This document shows positions 45,788-54,928 of a stretch of 64,000 bases of DNA, one piece after another. Under the pieces are notes generated by a model. The model saw nothing but the letters and a program-made list of their open reading frames with translations, was not told where the DNA came from and did not search any database. Made by a program: the position numbers and the translations under genes. Origin of the DNA: Klebsiella sp. BIGb0407. GTDB taxonomy: Bacteria; Pseudomonadota; Gammaproteobacteria; Enterobacterales; Enterobacteriaceae. The stretch is taken from NCBI RefSeq assembly GCF_024807845.1, contig NZ_JANUEQ010000002.1:62001-126000 (forward strand), written 5' to 3'. The number at the start of each line of letters is the position of its first letter. The first letter of the stretch is position 1.

Positions 45788-46788
45788 GCAAAATAATGAC
45801 GACTGACATTATGAAACAGCCTGCTGCATCCAACGGTATTTTCCAGCGCCTGCTGTGCTGGGAAGGTTTCCTGCTGGCAGTCACTTTGGCTGTCTTTGTG
45901 GTGAATGCTTTTGCTTCACCCTACTTCCTTGATATCTGGAATCTCTCCGATGCGACGTTCAACTTCACCGAAAAGGCAATCATCGTACTGCCCATGGCGA
46001 TGTTGATTATTGCCCGGGAAATTGACTTATCGGTGGCCTCAACTATTGCTCTGAGCTCAACCATTATGGGCTTGAGTGCGGCTGCCGGAGTCGATACGCC
46101 GATGTTAGTCGTGATTGGTCTCGGTGTCGGACTCTTGTGCGGGCTGTTAAACGGTATTCTGGTGACTCGTTTTAATCTCTCCTCTATCGTTATCACCATC
46201 GGTACTATGAGTTTGTATCGCGGAATCGCTTATATTCTGCTGGGCGACCAGGCACTGAATAGTTACCCGGAGAGTTTCGCCTGGTTTGGTCAGGGTTACG
46301 TCTGGGGCGCGCTGTCGTTTGAGTTCGCTTTATTTATTCTGCTCTCCGCGGTGTTCGTTTTCCTCCTACACAAAACCAACTTTGGTCGCCGGACCTATGC
46401 CATTGGTAACAATCCGACCGCGGCCTGGTTCTCGGGTATCAACGTTAAACGTCACAACCTCGCTTTATTTGCTCTGGTAGGACTGATGGCGGGCCTGGCA
46501 TCGGTCCTGCTCACCTCCCGTCTCGGCAGTACCCGCCCAACCATCGCGATGGGCTGGGAACTGGCGGTGGTCACCATGGTAGTACTTGGCGGCGTCAATA
46601 TTCTTGGCGGTTCCGGGAGCATGGTCGGAGTGATTATCGCCGCCTTCTTAATGGGGCTGGTGACCTTCGGTCTGAGCCTGCTGAATGTGCCGGGTATCGT
46701 GATGTCGATTATCGTCGGTGCCATGTTGATTGTGGTGATTTCCCTGCCGATTATCGCCAGGCGCGTGATGAAAAAACGCCGAGCCTGA
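45784..46788 (+). CDS. Rhamnose-type sugar ABC permease 2
   Basis: A 334-residue RbsC-type permease, homologous to but different from the preceding one ([20 protein letters not shown] loop, seen as [13 protein letters not shown]). Two permeases per importer are typical of the rhamnose and AI-2 classes. The rhaM gene follows after a hairpin, so the importer and mutarotase are probably one transcript. Confidence 0.9.
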   Translation: MSKIMTTDIMKQPAASNGIFQRLLCWEGFLLAVTLAVFVVNAFASPYFLDIWNLSDATFNFTEKAIIVLPMAMLIIAREIDLSVASTIALSSTIMGLSAAAGVDTPMLVVIGLGVGLLCGLLNGILVTRFNLSSIVITIGTMSLYRGIAYILLGDQALNSYPESFAWFGQGYVWGALSFEFALFILLSAVFVFLLHKTNFGRRTYAIGNNPTAAWFSGINVKRHNLALFALVGLMAGLASVLLTSRLGSTRPTIAMGWELAVVTMVVLGGVNILGGSGSMVGVIIAAFLMGLVTFGLSLLNVPGIVMSIIVGAMLIVVISLPIIARRVMKKRRA

Positions 46789-46799
46789 TGCTCTACGGG

Positions 46800-46824
46800 C
46801 ACTGCGCGCTAATCAGGCGCAGTG
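46800..46824 (+). terminator. Hairpin between permease 2 and rhaM
   Basis: Stem cactgcgc/gcgcagtg with a nine-base loop and no T-run. Confidence 0.5.
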
Positions 46825-46853
46825 TCCGAAAACTAAAATTCCCCGGAGATATT

Positions 46854-47168
46854 ATGATCCGCAAAGCCTTTGTTATGCAGGTTAACCCTGATGCGCACCA
46901 GGAGTATCAGCGGCGCCATAATCCAATATGGCCGGAGCTGGAAACCCTGCTTAAAGAACAGGGCGCACATCACTACGCCATCTACCTTGATAAACAGCGC
47001 CACCTGTTATTTGCCACCGTGGAGATTGAGTCAGAAGAACGCTGGGCCGCAATTGCGAATACTGAAGTTTGTCAGCGCTGGTGGAAACATATGAGCGATA
47101 TCATGCCTGCAAATCCGGACAATAGCCCGGTGAGTAGCGAACTCAGCGAAGTCTTTTATCTCGAGTGA
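46854..47168 (+). CDS. rhaM: L-rhamnose mutarotase RhaM
   Basis: A 104-residue ferredoxin-like-fold mutarotase, the same length as E. coli RhaM, interconverting alpha- and beta-L-rhamnose before isomerisation. It shows [18 protein letters not shown] with the catalytic His, [10 protein letters not shown] and [14 protein letters not shown] ccggaga precedes the ATG. It closes the rhamnose operon. Confidence 0.95.
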   Translation: MIRKAFVMQVNPDAHQEYQRRHNPIWPELETLLKEQGAHHYAIYLDKQRHLLFATVEIESEERWAAIANTEVCQRWWKHMSDIMPANPDNSPVSSELSEVFYLE

Positions 47169-47305
47169 ATTCCCTCTTCGGTTATCCCATTCACCTCTTC
47201 TGATAACCCTTAAGGCGGACATTATTGTTCGCCTGCTAGCCCCCTCATCTATTGGGCCACAAAAATGATACCTTGGGCCGTAATCGGGTTACTTAGGCCA
47301 TAACA

Positions 47306-47679
47306 ATGACCTCCACAGATACACATTTAAACTTACAACAAACGATCTTCAATTCAATAGCCAGCGCTGAGGTTCCTGTCAGTTCCGGTACTCTGGCGAA
47401 ACAGCTTGGTATGCCGTGATGCATAAAGCCATGGTCGTTCCTGATCTGTTCAGGCTACACCAGCGGGAAAACTTAAATATTGCCATTCGCGCTATCGTTG
47501 CTGAGGGCGAAGGGCTGGAATTTGCGTTACAGACAGTGGCTGTCACTCCGGAAGATAGCGAGCGCTTCAGAAAATTATTGCGGGACGAGCTGCGTATTCT
47601 GAATACCCATAACTGTGCCAGATATAGGCTCTCGATACGCTTAACTGAACAGTGGATTAATCAGGGGCGGCCAGCCTGA
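47306..47679 (+). pseudogene. Possible frame-broken small gene
   Basis: Two short frames abut. The first (47306-47419, 37 codons) reads as the start of a helix-turn-helix protein (IFNSIASAEVPVSSGTLAKQ). The second (47416-47679, 87 codons) begins with GTG overlapping the first stop by four bases and has a helical, arginine-rich C-terminus (LLRDELRILNTHNC, RLSIRLTEQW). They may be one regulator split by a frameshift, or two coupled genes. No family recognised. There is no strong ribosome site. A hairpin covers the second stop. Confidence 0.45.
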
Positions 47680-47687
47680 GGCTGGCC
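47669..47687 (+). terminator. Hairpin at end of small ORF
   Basis: Stem ggccagcc/ggctggcc with loop tga, the loop being the stop codon of the second small frame. Confidence 0.55.
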
Positions 47688-47696
47688 CGGGTAAAA

Positions 47697-47726
47697 ATCA
47701 GATGCCCGTCAACATGGACATCTGAT
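47697..47726. terminator. Hairpin downstream of aldA
   Basis: Arms atcagatg/catctgat with a 14-base loop just after the aldA stop on the minus strand; it has a short A/T-rich flank (gtaaaa on the plus strand, so T-rich on the minus) that fits a weak terminator for aldA. Confidence 0.5.
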
Positions 47727-47736
47727 TCAGAGAGGG

Positions 47737-49176
47737 TTACTGATACTGCAAATAGGCGACGTGAGTTTGTAGGTATTCTTCCAGCCCGTGACGGCCATCT
47801 GCGCCACCAATGCCTGATTTACGCCAGCCGGCATGGAAGCCCTGCATCGCTTCGAAGTTTTCCCGGTTGATATAGGTTTCACCAAACTTCAGCTGTTTCA
47901 GCGCTTTCATCGCAGTATTTAAATTAGCGGTGAAAATGGAAGATGTCAGGCCATATTCACTATCGTTGGCCAGAGCAATAGCCTCATCCAGCGTGCTGAA
48001 TTTCAGCACCGGCAGTACCGGCCCGAAGGTCTCTTCCTGCATAATGCGCATTTTCTGGTGAACGTTGGTAATCAGCGTGGGTTCAAAGAAGAAACCGGTA
48101 TCGCCTGAACGTTTGCCCCCGGTCACAATCGTCGCGCCACCCGCAACCGCATCCGCCACTTTCTCTTCAACACGTTGCAGAGCTGCCGCGGTGATCAAAG
48201 GCCCCATATCCAGGCCTTTGCGTGTTGCCGGATCGCCAAAAGTCACCTCTTTAAAGGCGGCGGTCAGGCGAGTCACCAGTTCGTCATAGACTCCATCCTG
48301 TACATAGAGACGCTCCACGCAGTTACATACCTGTCCGGTATTAATCATGCGAGAGGCAACAATCGCTTTCACGGCCAAATCAAGGTCTGCGTCATTCATC
48401 ACGATAGCCGGGGCTTTACCGCCGAGTTCCAGTGAGGCTTTAGTGACATTCGGTGCTGCCGCTTTAAGGGTTGCAATCCCGGCATTCACGCTGCCGGTCA
48501 GACTGACCAGCCCGACTTTCGGGTTTGCTGCCAGTTCTTGTCCTACTACCGGACCATAACCGGTGACCAGGTTAAAGACGCCAGCAGGCAGGCCGATATC
48601 GTTGACGATACGGGCAAAAATAATAGCGTTATTCGGTGTCAGTTCGCTGGGCTTAATAACAATGGTATTGCCGGTCAGCAAAGCCGGAGCCGCTTTACGC
48701 GCAATCAGGAAGAAGGGGAAGTTCCAGGGTAAAATACCCGTTGTCACGCCAATCGCTTTTTTGAAGACCAGAATATGCTCCTGGGGGCGATCGCTCTGCA
48801 CTATCTCGCCTTCGTAGCGACGGGCCCACTCGGCCATGTAGTCGAGATAATCGGCGGTAAAAAACACCTCCACTTCTGCCAGTTCCTGGGTTTTGCCTCC
48901 TTCAGCGACAATAGTTGCGGTTAACTCAACCGCATTCTGCCGTATACCATCGGCAATTTTCTTTAACCAGCGACCGCGTTCAATGGCAGGTAATGCCTCC
49001 CAGGCTGGCTGAGCTGCGGCTGCTGCATCAATAGCCCGCTTAGCATCTACCACCGTCCCTTCGGGGATACGGGACAGCAGTTCCTCAGTCGCCGGATTAA
49101 TCACCTCAATCCAGCTGTCTGAGCTGTTTTCGACAAACTGACCATTTATATACATTGAGTGCTGAACAGGTTTCAT
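47737..49176 (-). CDS. aldA: Lactaldehyde dehydrogenase AldA
   Basis: A 479-residue NAD-dependent aldehyde dehydrogenase, the same length as E. coli AldA. It oxidises L-lactaldehyde, the product of RhaD, to lactate. Conserved parts are GILPWNFPFFLIARK, LELGGKAPAIV with the general base Glu, GQVCNC with the catalytic Cys, and the C-terminal QGFHAGWRKSGIGG typical of AldA. The ATG at 49176 gives the correct length. It faces the rha operon, completing the pathway. Confidence 0.95.
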   Translation of the reverse strand: MKPVQHSMYINGQFVENSSDSWIEVINPATEELLSRIPEGTVVDAKRAIDAAAAAQPAWEALPAIERGRWLKKIADGIRQNAVELTATIVAEGGKTQELAEVEVFFTADYLDYMAEWARRYEGEIVQSDRPQEHILVFKKAIGVTTGILPWNFPFFLIARKAAPALLTGNTIVIKPSELTPNNAIIFARIVNDIGLPAGVFNLVTGYGPVVGQELAANPKVGLVSLTGSVNAGIATLKAAAPNVTKASLELGGKAPAIVMNDADLDLAVKAIVASRMINTGQVCNCVERLYVQDGVYDELVTRLTAAFKEVTFGDPATRKGLDMGPLITAAALQRVEEKVADAVAGGATIVTGGKRSGDTGFFFEPTLITNVHQKMRIMQEETFGPVLPVLKFSTLDEAIALANDSEYGLTSSIFTANLNTAMKALKQLKFGETYINRENFEAMQGFHAGWRKSGIGGADGRHGLEEYLQTHVAYLQYQ

Positions 49177-49475
49177 TGCAGGTTCTCCGTGAGATGTTTT
49201 TATCGTAGGGCTTGTTGTTGATGCGACAGTGATATACCTGCCACTGAAGGTGCAACAGTTCACGGAAAATAACCTTGGCCTGGTTGCCAGTAAGTCAGCG
49301 AGAGTGGCAAAAATAACAAGAAACAACTATTTCAGCTGGCATTTTGACTATTCTCTCGCAACAGTCCCATCAGCAGGGTAATGTCAGCCCCTGATTAACC
49401 TCACATTTCTTTACATTAGCTAGCACGCTAAGAATTTCCAGCCCTGCCAGACAGTTACCAAAAGTCATGGCGTGA

Positions 49476-49491
49476 TATGACATGAATCACA
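49476..49491. promoter_or_regulatory. Candidate CRP site
   Basis: tatgacatgaatcaca fits TGTGA-N6-TCACA with one mismatch. It is close to the receptor start and about 300 bases from aldA, so its target is unclear. Confidence 0.4.
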
Positions 49492-49502
49492 TTTTAACAA
49501 TT

Positions 49503-49521
49503 GGAAATGATTATCAATATG
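49503..49521. promoter_or_regulatory. Fur box before siderophore receptor
   Basis: ggaaatgattatcaatatg matches 14 of 19 positions of the Fur consensus GATAATGATAATCATTATC. It lies 60 bases before the chosen start, and longer upstream starts for the receptor would fall inside it. Confidence 0.75.
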
Positions 49522-49581
49522 ATTTACATTACCACCCGCATTTACCAGGACACACAATCAATATCTCTGGGGGAGATGACG

Positions 49582-51726
49582 GTGAGTATTAAATCTATGA
49601 ATAGCAAGCTAAAAACAGGTCTGTTGATTCCTATTATTGGGCTAAGTTCTCCTGCATTTGCAGCAGATGACGTGACTGAAAATAGTGATGATGTGATGGT
49701 TGTTACAGCGTCGGCCATTGAGCAAAGAATCAAGGATGCACCTGCCAGTATCTCGGTTATTACCGCCGAAGAACTGCAACAGAACATATCTAAATCATCG
49801 ACCGACCTCGCAGATATTCTTAGTCGTGCTGCTGGTGTCTCCAAAGCGATTGGTACCGATGTCAGCTCTGGTATTCAAATCCGTGGTATGCCTGCTGCCT
49901 ATACCCTGTTATTGATTGATGGTAAACGTGTGGGTTCAAGCAACGGCGTTAAAACCACACAACAAAACTATTTCGATGATATCAACTGGTTACCCGTAGA
50001 CTCTATTGAACGTATCGAAATTGTTCGCGGACCAATGTCTGCCCTGTATGGTTCTGACGCCATGGGTGGTGTCGTCAATATCATTACTAAAAAGAACAAT
50101 AAAGAAGACTGGCACGGTGCGTTATCTGTCGGTACTCGCCAGCCTAAAGATTCTGACCGGGGTGATACCAATACCTGGACCGGCACGGTCGGTGGTCCTT
50201 TAGGACATGGTTTTGATTTACGCCTGAGCGGCTCTTCAAATAAGCGTAATGCAGATGTCAGCGATACAGGTAGTCTGCGCTGGGGCAGCGGCCTGGAAGG
50301 GAAAAAAACCTACACTTATGGGGCTGAACTGGGCTGGGATATCAATGAAACCCAGCGTGTCGCTATCTCAACCCTGCAAGGGAAAGAGCAAGGTATTGCG
50401 GGTACCAGTAATACTGGCGATCAGATAGGTCTGCGTGGCGTAGATACGCTGGAGCGTGAAAACTATACCGCGGACTATCAGGGTCTGTTTGATTTTGGTT
50501 CAGTTAAACTCACCGCTTATGAAAATAAATTTAAAAACGCAGCCAGTGATGTACCCGTCATCAGCAATGGCGTCGCGGTCGGTACTCAGGATACCAAACT
50601 GTGGAGCCGGGAACGTATCGTTGAAGGTGATGTTAACCTGCCGTTTGAGCTGATCCTGCCGCAAAACCTGACCATCGGTGCGCAGTGGAAAAAAGAAGAG
50701 CTGGATAACCCACGTTCTCTGGGCACCACCGCCAGCTCACCACAGACTTATGGCCAGAGCTACGCCTCATCTATCAGCAAAGGTATTTTTGTTGAAGATC
50801 AGATAGATTTGATTGATGACCTGACCCTGACTCTGGGCCTGCGTCGGGATGACACCAAGTACGGTAACAAAACTACCCCACGTGCTTACCTGGTCTGGAA
50901 CGCAACCGACGCGCTGACCTTCAAAGGCGGCTACTCTGAAGGCTTTAAAGCACCAAGTCTTCGCCAGGCAAGCCTTGGCTTTATCGAAACCTCTCGTGGT
51001 GCAGGCTGTAATGGTTATGCCGAGTATACCGGAGGTGGCTGTTACACCATGGGTAATGACGGCCTGAAGCCTGAGAAATCAACTAACTGGGAATTCGGCG
51101 CGCTGTATGATAACGCAGGCTGGAATGCCGGAATAACCTTCTTTGATAGCCGCTTCAAAGATAAAATCGCAACCAGCCCGGTGGGTTACGTTTATGGACC
51201 GACTAACGGTTTCTGGTTAGAACGCGTTAACCTGGATACCGCACATACCCAGGGTATTGAAGGTAATCTGGATATTCCACTGATTAGCGAACCAAAAGGG
51301 CAGTGGCTGCAGAAGCTTTCTCTCAACAACAACTTCACCCGTATGATCAAAGCAGAAGATGCGCTTGGCGTGATGCTGGTGACCACTCCTAAGCTGACGA
51401 CCTGGTCTTCCCTTGACTGGCAGGTAACGAATGACCTGAGCGTTGAATTTAACGCCCAGTACTATAGCAAAATGTTAGGTCTGGATAGCGCAGCAGATCA
51501 GTCTGCTCGCGGAGCAACCGCAACGGCGCGTATTCGTAATGCCTATACCATCTACGGCATTGCTGGACACTATAAAGCCACTAAGAACCTGAAGTTTAAC
51601 GTTGGAATCGACAACCTGTTCGATAAAAACCCAACGCCTTCAGAGCCTTCAGGCAGTAACCTGAGTGGTAATAACTACTACGTTCCGGGCCAAACCTACT
51701 ACGCCTCTATGACCGCTTCATTCTAA
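49582..51726 (+). CDS. TonB-dependent catecholate siderophore receptor (CirA/FepA/VctA-like)
   Basis: A 714-residue outer-membrane receptor. The signal peptide ends near SSPAFA, then a TonB box in DDVMVVTASA, a plug (IQIRGMPAAYTLLLIDGKRVG, seen as IQIRGMPAAYTLLLIDGKR; GPMSALYGSDAMGG) and a barrel ending with Phe in YYASMTASF. It has no STN domain, unlike the receptor at 6645. The GTG at 49582 has gggggag 6 bases upstream; an ATG at 49576 sits too close to that site. A Fur box lies upstream and a FecCD-type ABC importer downstream, so a siderophore, probably a catecholate, is the likely cargo. Confidence 0.88.
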   Translation: MSIKSMNSKLKTGLLIPIIGLSSPAFAADDVTENSDDVMVVTASAIEQRIKDAPASISVITAEELQQNISKSSTDLADILSRAAGVSKAIGTDVSSGIQIRGMPAAYTLLLIDGKRVGSSNGVKTTQQNYFDDINWLPVDSIERIEIVRGPMSALYGSDAMGGVVNIITKKNNKEDWHGALSVGTRQPKDSDRGDTNTWTGTVGGPLGHGFDLRLSGSSNKRNADVSDTGSLRWGSGLEGKKTYTYGAELGWDINETQRVAISTLQGKEQGIAGTSNTGDQIGLRGVDTLERENYTADYQGLFDFGSVKLTAYENKFKNAASDVPVISNGVAVGTQDTKLWSRERIVEGDVNLPFELILPQNLTIGAQWKKEELDNPRSLGTTASSPQTYGQSYASSISKGIFVEDQIDLIDDLTLTLGLRRDDTKYGNKTTPRAYLVWNATDALTFKGGYSEGFKAPSLRQASLGFIETSRGAGCNGYAEYTGGGCYTMGNDGLKPEKSTNWEFGALYDNAGWNAGITFFDSRFKDKIATSPVGYVYGPTNGFWLERVNLDTAHTQGIEGNLDIPLISEPKGQWLQKLSLNNNFTRMIKAEDALGVMLVTTPKLTTWSSLDWQVTNDLSVEFNAQYYSKMLGLDSAADQSARGATATARIRNAYTIYGIAGHYKATKNLKFNVGIDNLFDKNPTPSEPSGSNLSGNNYYVPGQTYYASMTASF

Positions 51727-51742
51727 GAATAATGCCGTCATT

Positions 51743-51768
51743 GAACCCGACTCTTCGGAGTCGGGTTC
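51743..51768 (+). terminator. Terminator hairpin after siderophore receptor
   Basis: Perfect 11-bp stem gaacccgactc/gagtcgggttc with loop ttcg. No long T-run, but it is strong and well placed. Confidence 0.75.
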
Positions 51769-51790
51769 CGCTCTAAAAGCTTTTACCACT

Positions 51791-51842
51791 ATGGCTGAAC
51801 GCCAGCAACACCCAGGTAACTTGAGGTATGACGGGTATATAA
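51791..51842. repeat. Palindromic repeat, half copy
   Basis: Contains gccagcaacacccaggtaac and ttgaggtatgacgggtatat, near-matches to the right half of the full repeat at 2127-2252. Confidence 0.7.
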
Positions 51843-51928
51843 CCGTAAATATTTAGTGCCAATGTTGTTCAAGCTTTCATTTTACCGTTATCATAACGAC
51901 AAAATGAAATACGAATCGTTCTTATAAC

Positions 51929-52016
51929 TATATTCGAAATAATTCAAGTTACTCATGATGCTAGCTGAAACGGCCAGAAGTCATAGTCAGCTAATTTGGA
52001 GTATCACGGATATCCT
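51929..52016. repeat. Palindromic repeat, short diverged copy
   Basis: Begins with the left-end sequence attcgaaataattcaagtta and ends with ttggagtatcacggatatcc, which resembles the right end. It lies immediately upstream of the siderophore-binding-protein gene, so it must contain or adjoin that gene's leader. Confidence 0.6.
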
Positions 52017-52041
52017 AAGAATAAGGTTTCCAGGAGGAAAA

Positions 52042-52980
52042 ATGCGCCTTTCCAAGCTAGTTGTTTCATCCCTGTTTGCTGCCGCCCTGACTTGCTCATA
52101 TCCCGTTTTCGCAGCCAGCGTACCCACCGTAGAAGTGGTTCATGCCCAGGGCACCACATCGGTCCCTAAAAATCCACAGCGCGTCGTTATTCTGAGCCCT
52201 GCAACCCTGGACATCGCTGACGCCCTCGGCGTGGAAGTAATGGCGGTTCCGCAAACCAGCGCCCACTATCCTGCTCATCTGGCTAAATATAACAGCGATG
52301 CTTATCTCAATGCGGGTACCCTGTTTGAGCCTAACTATGAAGCGCTCATCAACGCCAAACCCGATCTGATCCTTGCCGGTGCTCGCGCTGCTACCGCTTA
52401 CGATAAACTCAGCGAAATAGCCCCTACTCTGTCACTGGATATCGATCCTAAAGATTTCCTCGCAAGCATGACTCAGCGTACTGAGCAGCTGGGCGAAATT
52501 TTTGGCAAGCAAGAAAAAGCCAAAGAGGTTATTGCGGCGTTTAATACTCAGGCTGAAGAAATTCGTAAAGCCTCTGCTAAGTCAGGAACAGCAATGATGC
52601 TGATGGTAAACGGCGGTAAAATTAACGCTTACTCTCCTGACTCTCGCTTTGGTTTTATTTTTGACGTTCTTGGATTTAAACCGGCAACCGTCTTCGCATC
52701 AACCGGTCAGCACGGTAATACCGTGTCTCCAGAATTTATTATGGAAGCCAATCCTGACTGGTTATTTGTGCTGGATCGCGACAACGCTATCGGCAGTAAA
52801 AAAGAAGGTGCTTCGGCTCAACAGGTTCTGGATAACCCATTAGTGAAAAGAACCAATGCCTGGAAAAACCAGCATGTGGTCTACCTTGATTCTGGTGCAC
52901 TGTATATCGCAGGAGGTATCCAGAGTTATAGCAACCTGATGACGCAGGTTAATCAAGTACTGAGTAAGACGAAACCTTAA
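52042..52980 (+). CDS. Siderophore ABC substrate-binding protein (VctP/CeuE/FatB type)
   Basis: A 312-residue periplasmic protein of the FepB/FhuD fold. The signal peptide ends at about residue 25 (PVFA). Marks are NPQRVVILSPATLDIADALG at the domain 1 start (seen as RVVILSPATLDIADALG), PDLILAGAR and DWLFVLDRD. The ATG at 52042 has a strong caggagg site. It starts an operon with two permeases and an ATPase. The CeuE-like set typically carries catecholates and their hydrolysed forms, fitting the receptor upstream. Confidence 0.9.
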   Translation: MRLSKLVVSSLFAAALTCSYPVFAASVPTVEVVHAQGTTSVPKNPQRVVILSPATLDIADALGVEVMAVPQTSAHYPAHLAKYNSDAYLNAGTLFEPNYEALINAKPDLILAGARAATAYDKLSEIAPTLSLDIDPKDFLASMTQRTEQLGEIFGKQEKAKEVIAAFNTQAEEIRKASAKSGTAMMLMVNGGKINAYSPDSRFGFIFDVLGFKPATVFASTGQHGNTVSPEFIMEANPDWLFVLDRDNAIGSKKEGASAQQVLDNPLVKRTNAWKNQHVVYLDSGALYIAGGIQSYSNLMTQVNQVLSKTKP

Positions 52981-52986
52981 TCTTAA

Positions 52987-53946
52987 ATGAAATCTGCTTC
53001 TTATATTGCAGGCCTGGTTTTATTACTGGGCCTTATCTTTTGTAGCCTGTTTGTCGGCGTCAGTCGTATTTCCCTGTTCGAGCTCTGGCACGATCCGGAA
53101 ATGCGTGAAGTCTTGTTCGTCAGCCGCTTCCCACGTACCGCCGCCCTGATTCTGGCAGGCAGTGCGATGAGCGTCGCGGGGCAAATCATGCAGATGTTAA
53201 CCCAGAACCGATTTGTCGAACCTTCCGTGGCAGGTACCACACAATCAGCGGGTCTTGGGCTATTACTGGTGATGATAATCAGCCCCGCAGCGCCCATTAT
53301 GGTCAAGATGGGGGTCGCTTCACTGTTTGCCCTCTTTGGCACCGCGCTGTTTATGTTGCTGATTAACCGTATCCAGATGAAGTCTTCGCTGATGGTTCCG
53401 CTGGCAGGGATCATGCTGGGTGCCGTGTTCAGTTCTATGACGACCTTCCTGGCAATGGAACATGACTTACTCCAGTCTCTGGGCGGATGGGAATCTGGTG
53501 ATTTCTCCAGCGTGATGCAGGGACGTTACGAACTGTTATGGGGCGTTGGAGTGATTACCGTTCTCGCGGCAATTATTGCCGACCGCTTTACCGTTAGCGG
53601 TATGGGGCGTGATTTTTCAGTCAATGTCGGACTTAACTATCGCCGCGTACAGCTTACCGGAATGGCGATGATCGCGATTATTAGCGGCGTGGTGATTGTT
53701 GTTATTGGTGTTCTGCCTTTCCTGGGTCTGATCGTCCCGAATATTGTCAGCATGATTTTTGGCGATAATTTACGCCGTACCGTGCCCTGGGTAGCACTGC
53801 TGGGGGCATTACTGGTAATAGGCTGCGATATTATTGGTCGTCTGATTATTTATCCGTTTGAAATTCCGGTCAGCGCACTGCTTGGCGTACTGGGTGCGGC
53901 CGTTTTCCTGATGCTCATCATTAAGGGGAAACGCCATGCACGCTAA
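52987..53946 (+). CDS. FecCD-type siderophore ABC permease 1 (VctD-like)
   Basis: A 319-residue permease with nine to ten helices. It has GQIMQMLTQNRFVEPSVAGTTQ (seen as QMLTQNRFVEPSVAG), the family pattern near helix 3, and the ATPase-contact region near GLNYRRVQLTGMA. It begins six bases after the binding-protein stop and overlaps the next gene by 11 bases. Confidence 0.9.
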   Translation: MKSASYIAGLVLLLGLIFCSLFVGVSRISLFELWHDPEMREVLFVSRFPRTAALILAGSAMSVAGQIMQMLTQNRFVEPSVAGTTQSAGLGLLLVMIISPAAPIMVKMGVASLFALFGTALFMLLINRIQMKSSLMVPLAGIMLGAVFSSMTTFLAMEHDLLQSLGGWESGDFSSVMQGRYELLWGVGVITVLAAIIADRFTVSGMGRDFSVNVGLNYRRVQLTGMAMIAIISGVVIVVIGVLPFLGLIVPNIVSMIFGDNLRRTVPWVALLGALLVIGCDIIGRLIIYPFEIPVSALLGVLGAAVFLMLIIKGKRHAR

Positions 53947-54928
53947 AACTTCAGCGACTTCAGTGTCGCACAAAATATCGCTTTCTCCGGGTAAAAGGCT
54001 GTGCCTGTTAGGCCTTGTTGTTGTGGCCTTGATGGCGGTGTTTATGCTTATCAATCTCCAGGGCAATATCGCTTATATTCTGAAACATCGCGGGCAGATC
54101 CTGGCAACGATGGTACTGGTTGCTTTTGCTTCCGGGATCAGTACGTTACTCTTCCAGACGATTACGCAGAACCGTATTCTGACGCCTTCGGTGATGGGGC
54201 TGGAATCATTATTTGTCCTGCTTCAGACGATATTAGTTTTCTTCCTGAACATCGCCGGGTTAAGCATGTTCGGCACTATCGGACAGTTTGTCGGTGAAAC
54301 GGCACTGCTCGTTCTTTTTGCCACCTTGTTGTATCGCTGGTTACTCAGCGGATCGGGACTGGACCTGCATCGGGTATTATTAATCGGCCTGGTATTCGGC
54401 ACCTTATTCCGTAGCTCTGCCGGGCTAATGCAGCGTCTGTTATCGCCAGGCGAATTTGCCGTGCTACAAAGCCGGATCTTCGCCACCTTTACCCGTGCCG
54501 ACAGTAACGTCTTGCTGATTTCTGGTCTGGTTATTGCGATTGTCACCCTGGTGGTCTGGCGAATGCGTCACCGGCTTGATGTCATTGCTCTGGGGAGCAA
54601 TACCGCTACCGCACTCGGTATTCCTTATAAACGCTATGTTACCGGTCTGCTGCTGTTAATTTCTGTTTTAGTCGCTATTTCAACCGCACTGGTCGGCCCA
54701 ATGATGTTCCTCGGACTGTTAATCGTGAACCTGGCCTACCCGCTGATGGGTTCCTGGCGTCACGCTTATCTGCTGCCAGGCTGCGTGATGATCGGGATGA
54801 TTGCGCTGATAGGCGGTCAGTTGATCCTGGAGCGTGTCTTCGATATGGCCGGGACGTTATCGGTAGTCATCGAATTTATCGGCGGCGGATTATTTATTTA
54901 TCTTTTACTGAAGAAGGTCGCGAAGTGA
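53936..54928 (+). CDS. FecCD-type siderophore ABC permease 2 (VctG-like)
   Basis: A 330-residue permease, partner of the preceding one. It has LLFQTITQNRILTPSVMGLES (seen as TITQNRILTPSVMGLE) and ALGIPYKRYVTGLLLL. Overlaps: 11 bases with permease 1 and four bases (GTGA) with the ATPase gene. Two separate FecCD permeases match the vctDG, fatCD and ceuBC pairs. Confidence 0.9.
   Translation: MHAKTSATSVSHKISLSPGKRLCLLGLVVVALMAVFMLINLQGNIAYILKHRGQILATMVLVAFASGISTLLFQTITQNRILTPSVMGLESLFVLLQTILVFFLNIAGLSMFGTIGQFVGETALLVLFATLLYRWLLSGSGLDLHRVLLIGLVFGTLFRSSAGLMQRLLSPGEFAVLQSRIFATFTRADSNVLLISGLVIAIVTLVVWRMRHRLDVIALGSNTATALGIPYKRYVTGLLLLISVLVAISTALVGPMMFLGLLIVNLAYPLMGSWRHAYLLPGCVMIGMIALIGGQLILERVFDMAGTLSVVIEFIGGGLFIYLLLKKVAK

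Larger units (their letters stand above)
49177..49581. other. 405-bp divergent region aldA / siderophore receptor
   Basis: No gene. It holds the aldA promoter on the minus strand and the receptor promoter on the plus strand. Two candidate sites are visible: a CRP-like site at 49476-49491 and a Fur box at 49503-49521. Confidence 0.7.

Noticed and set aside
42236-46788. Calling the sugar importer an AI-2 (Lsr) transporter
   Set aside because: The binding protein is LsrB-like, but lsrK, lsrR, lsrF and lsrG are missing and the genes lie between rhaBAD and rhaM.
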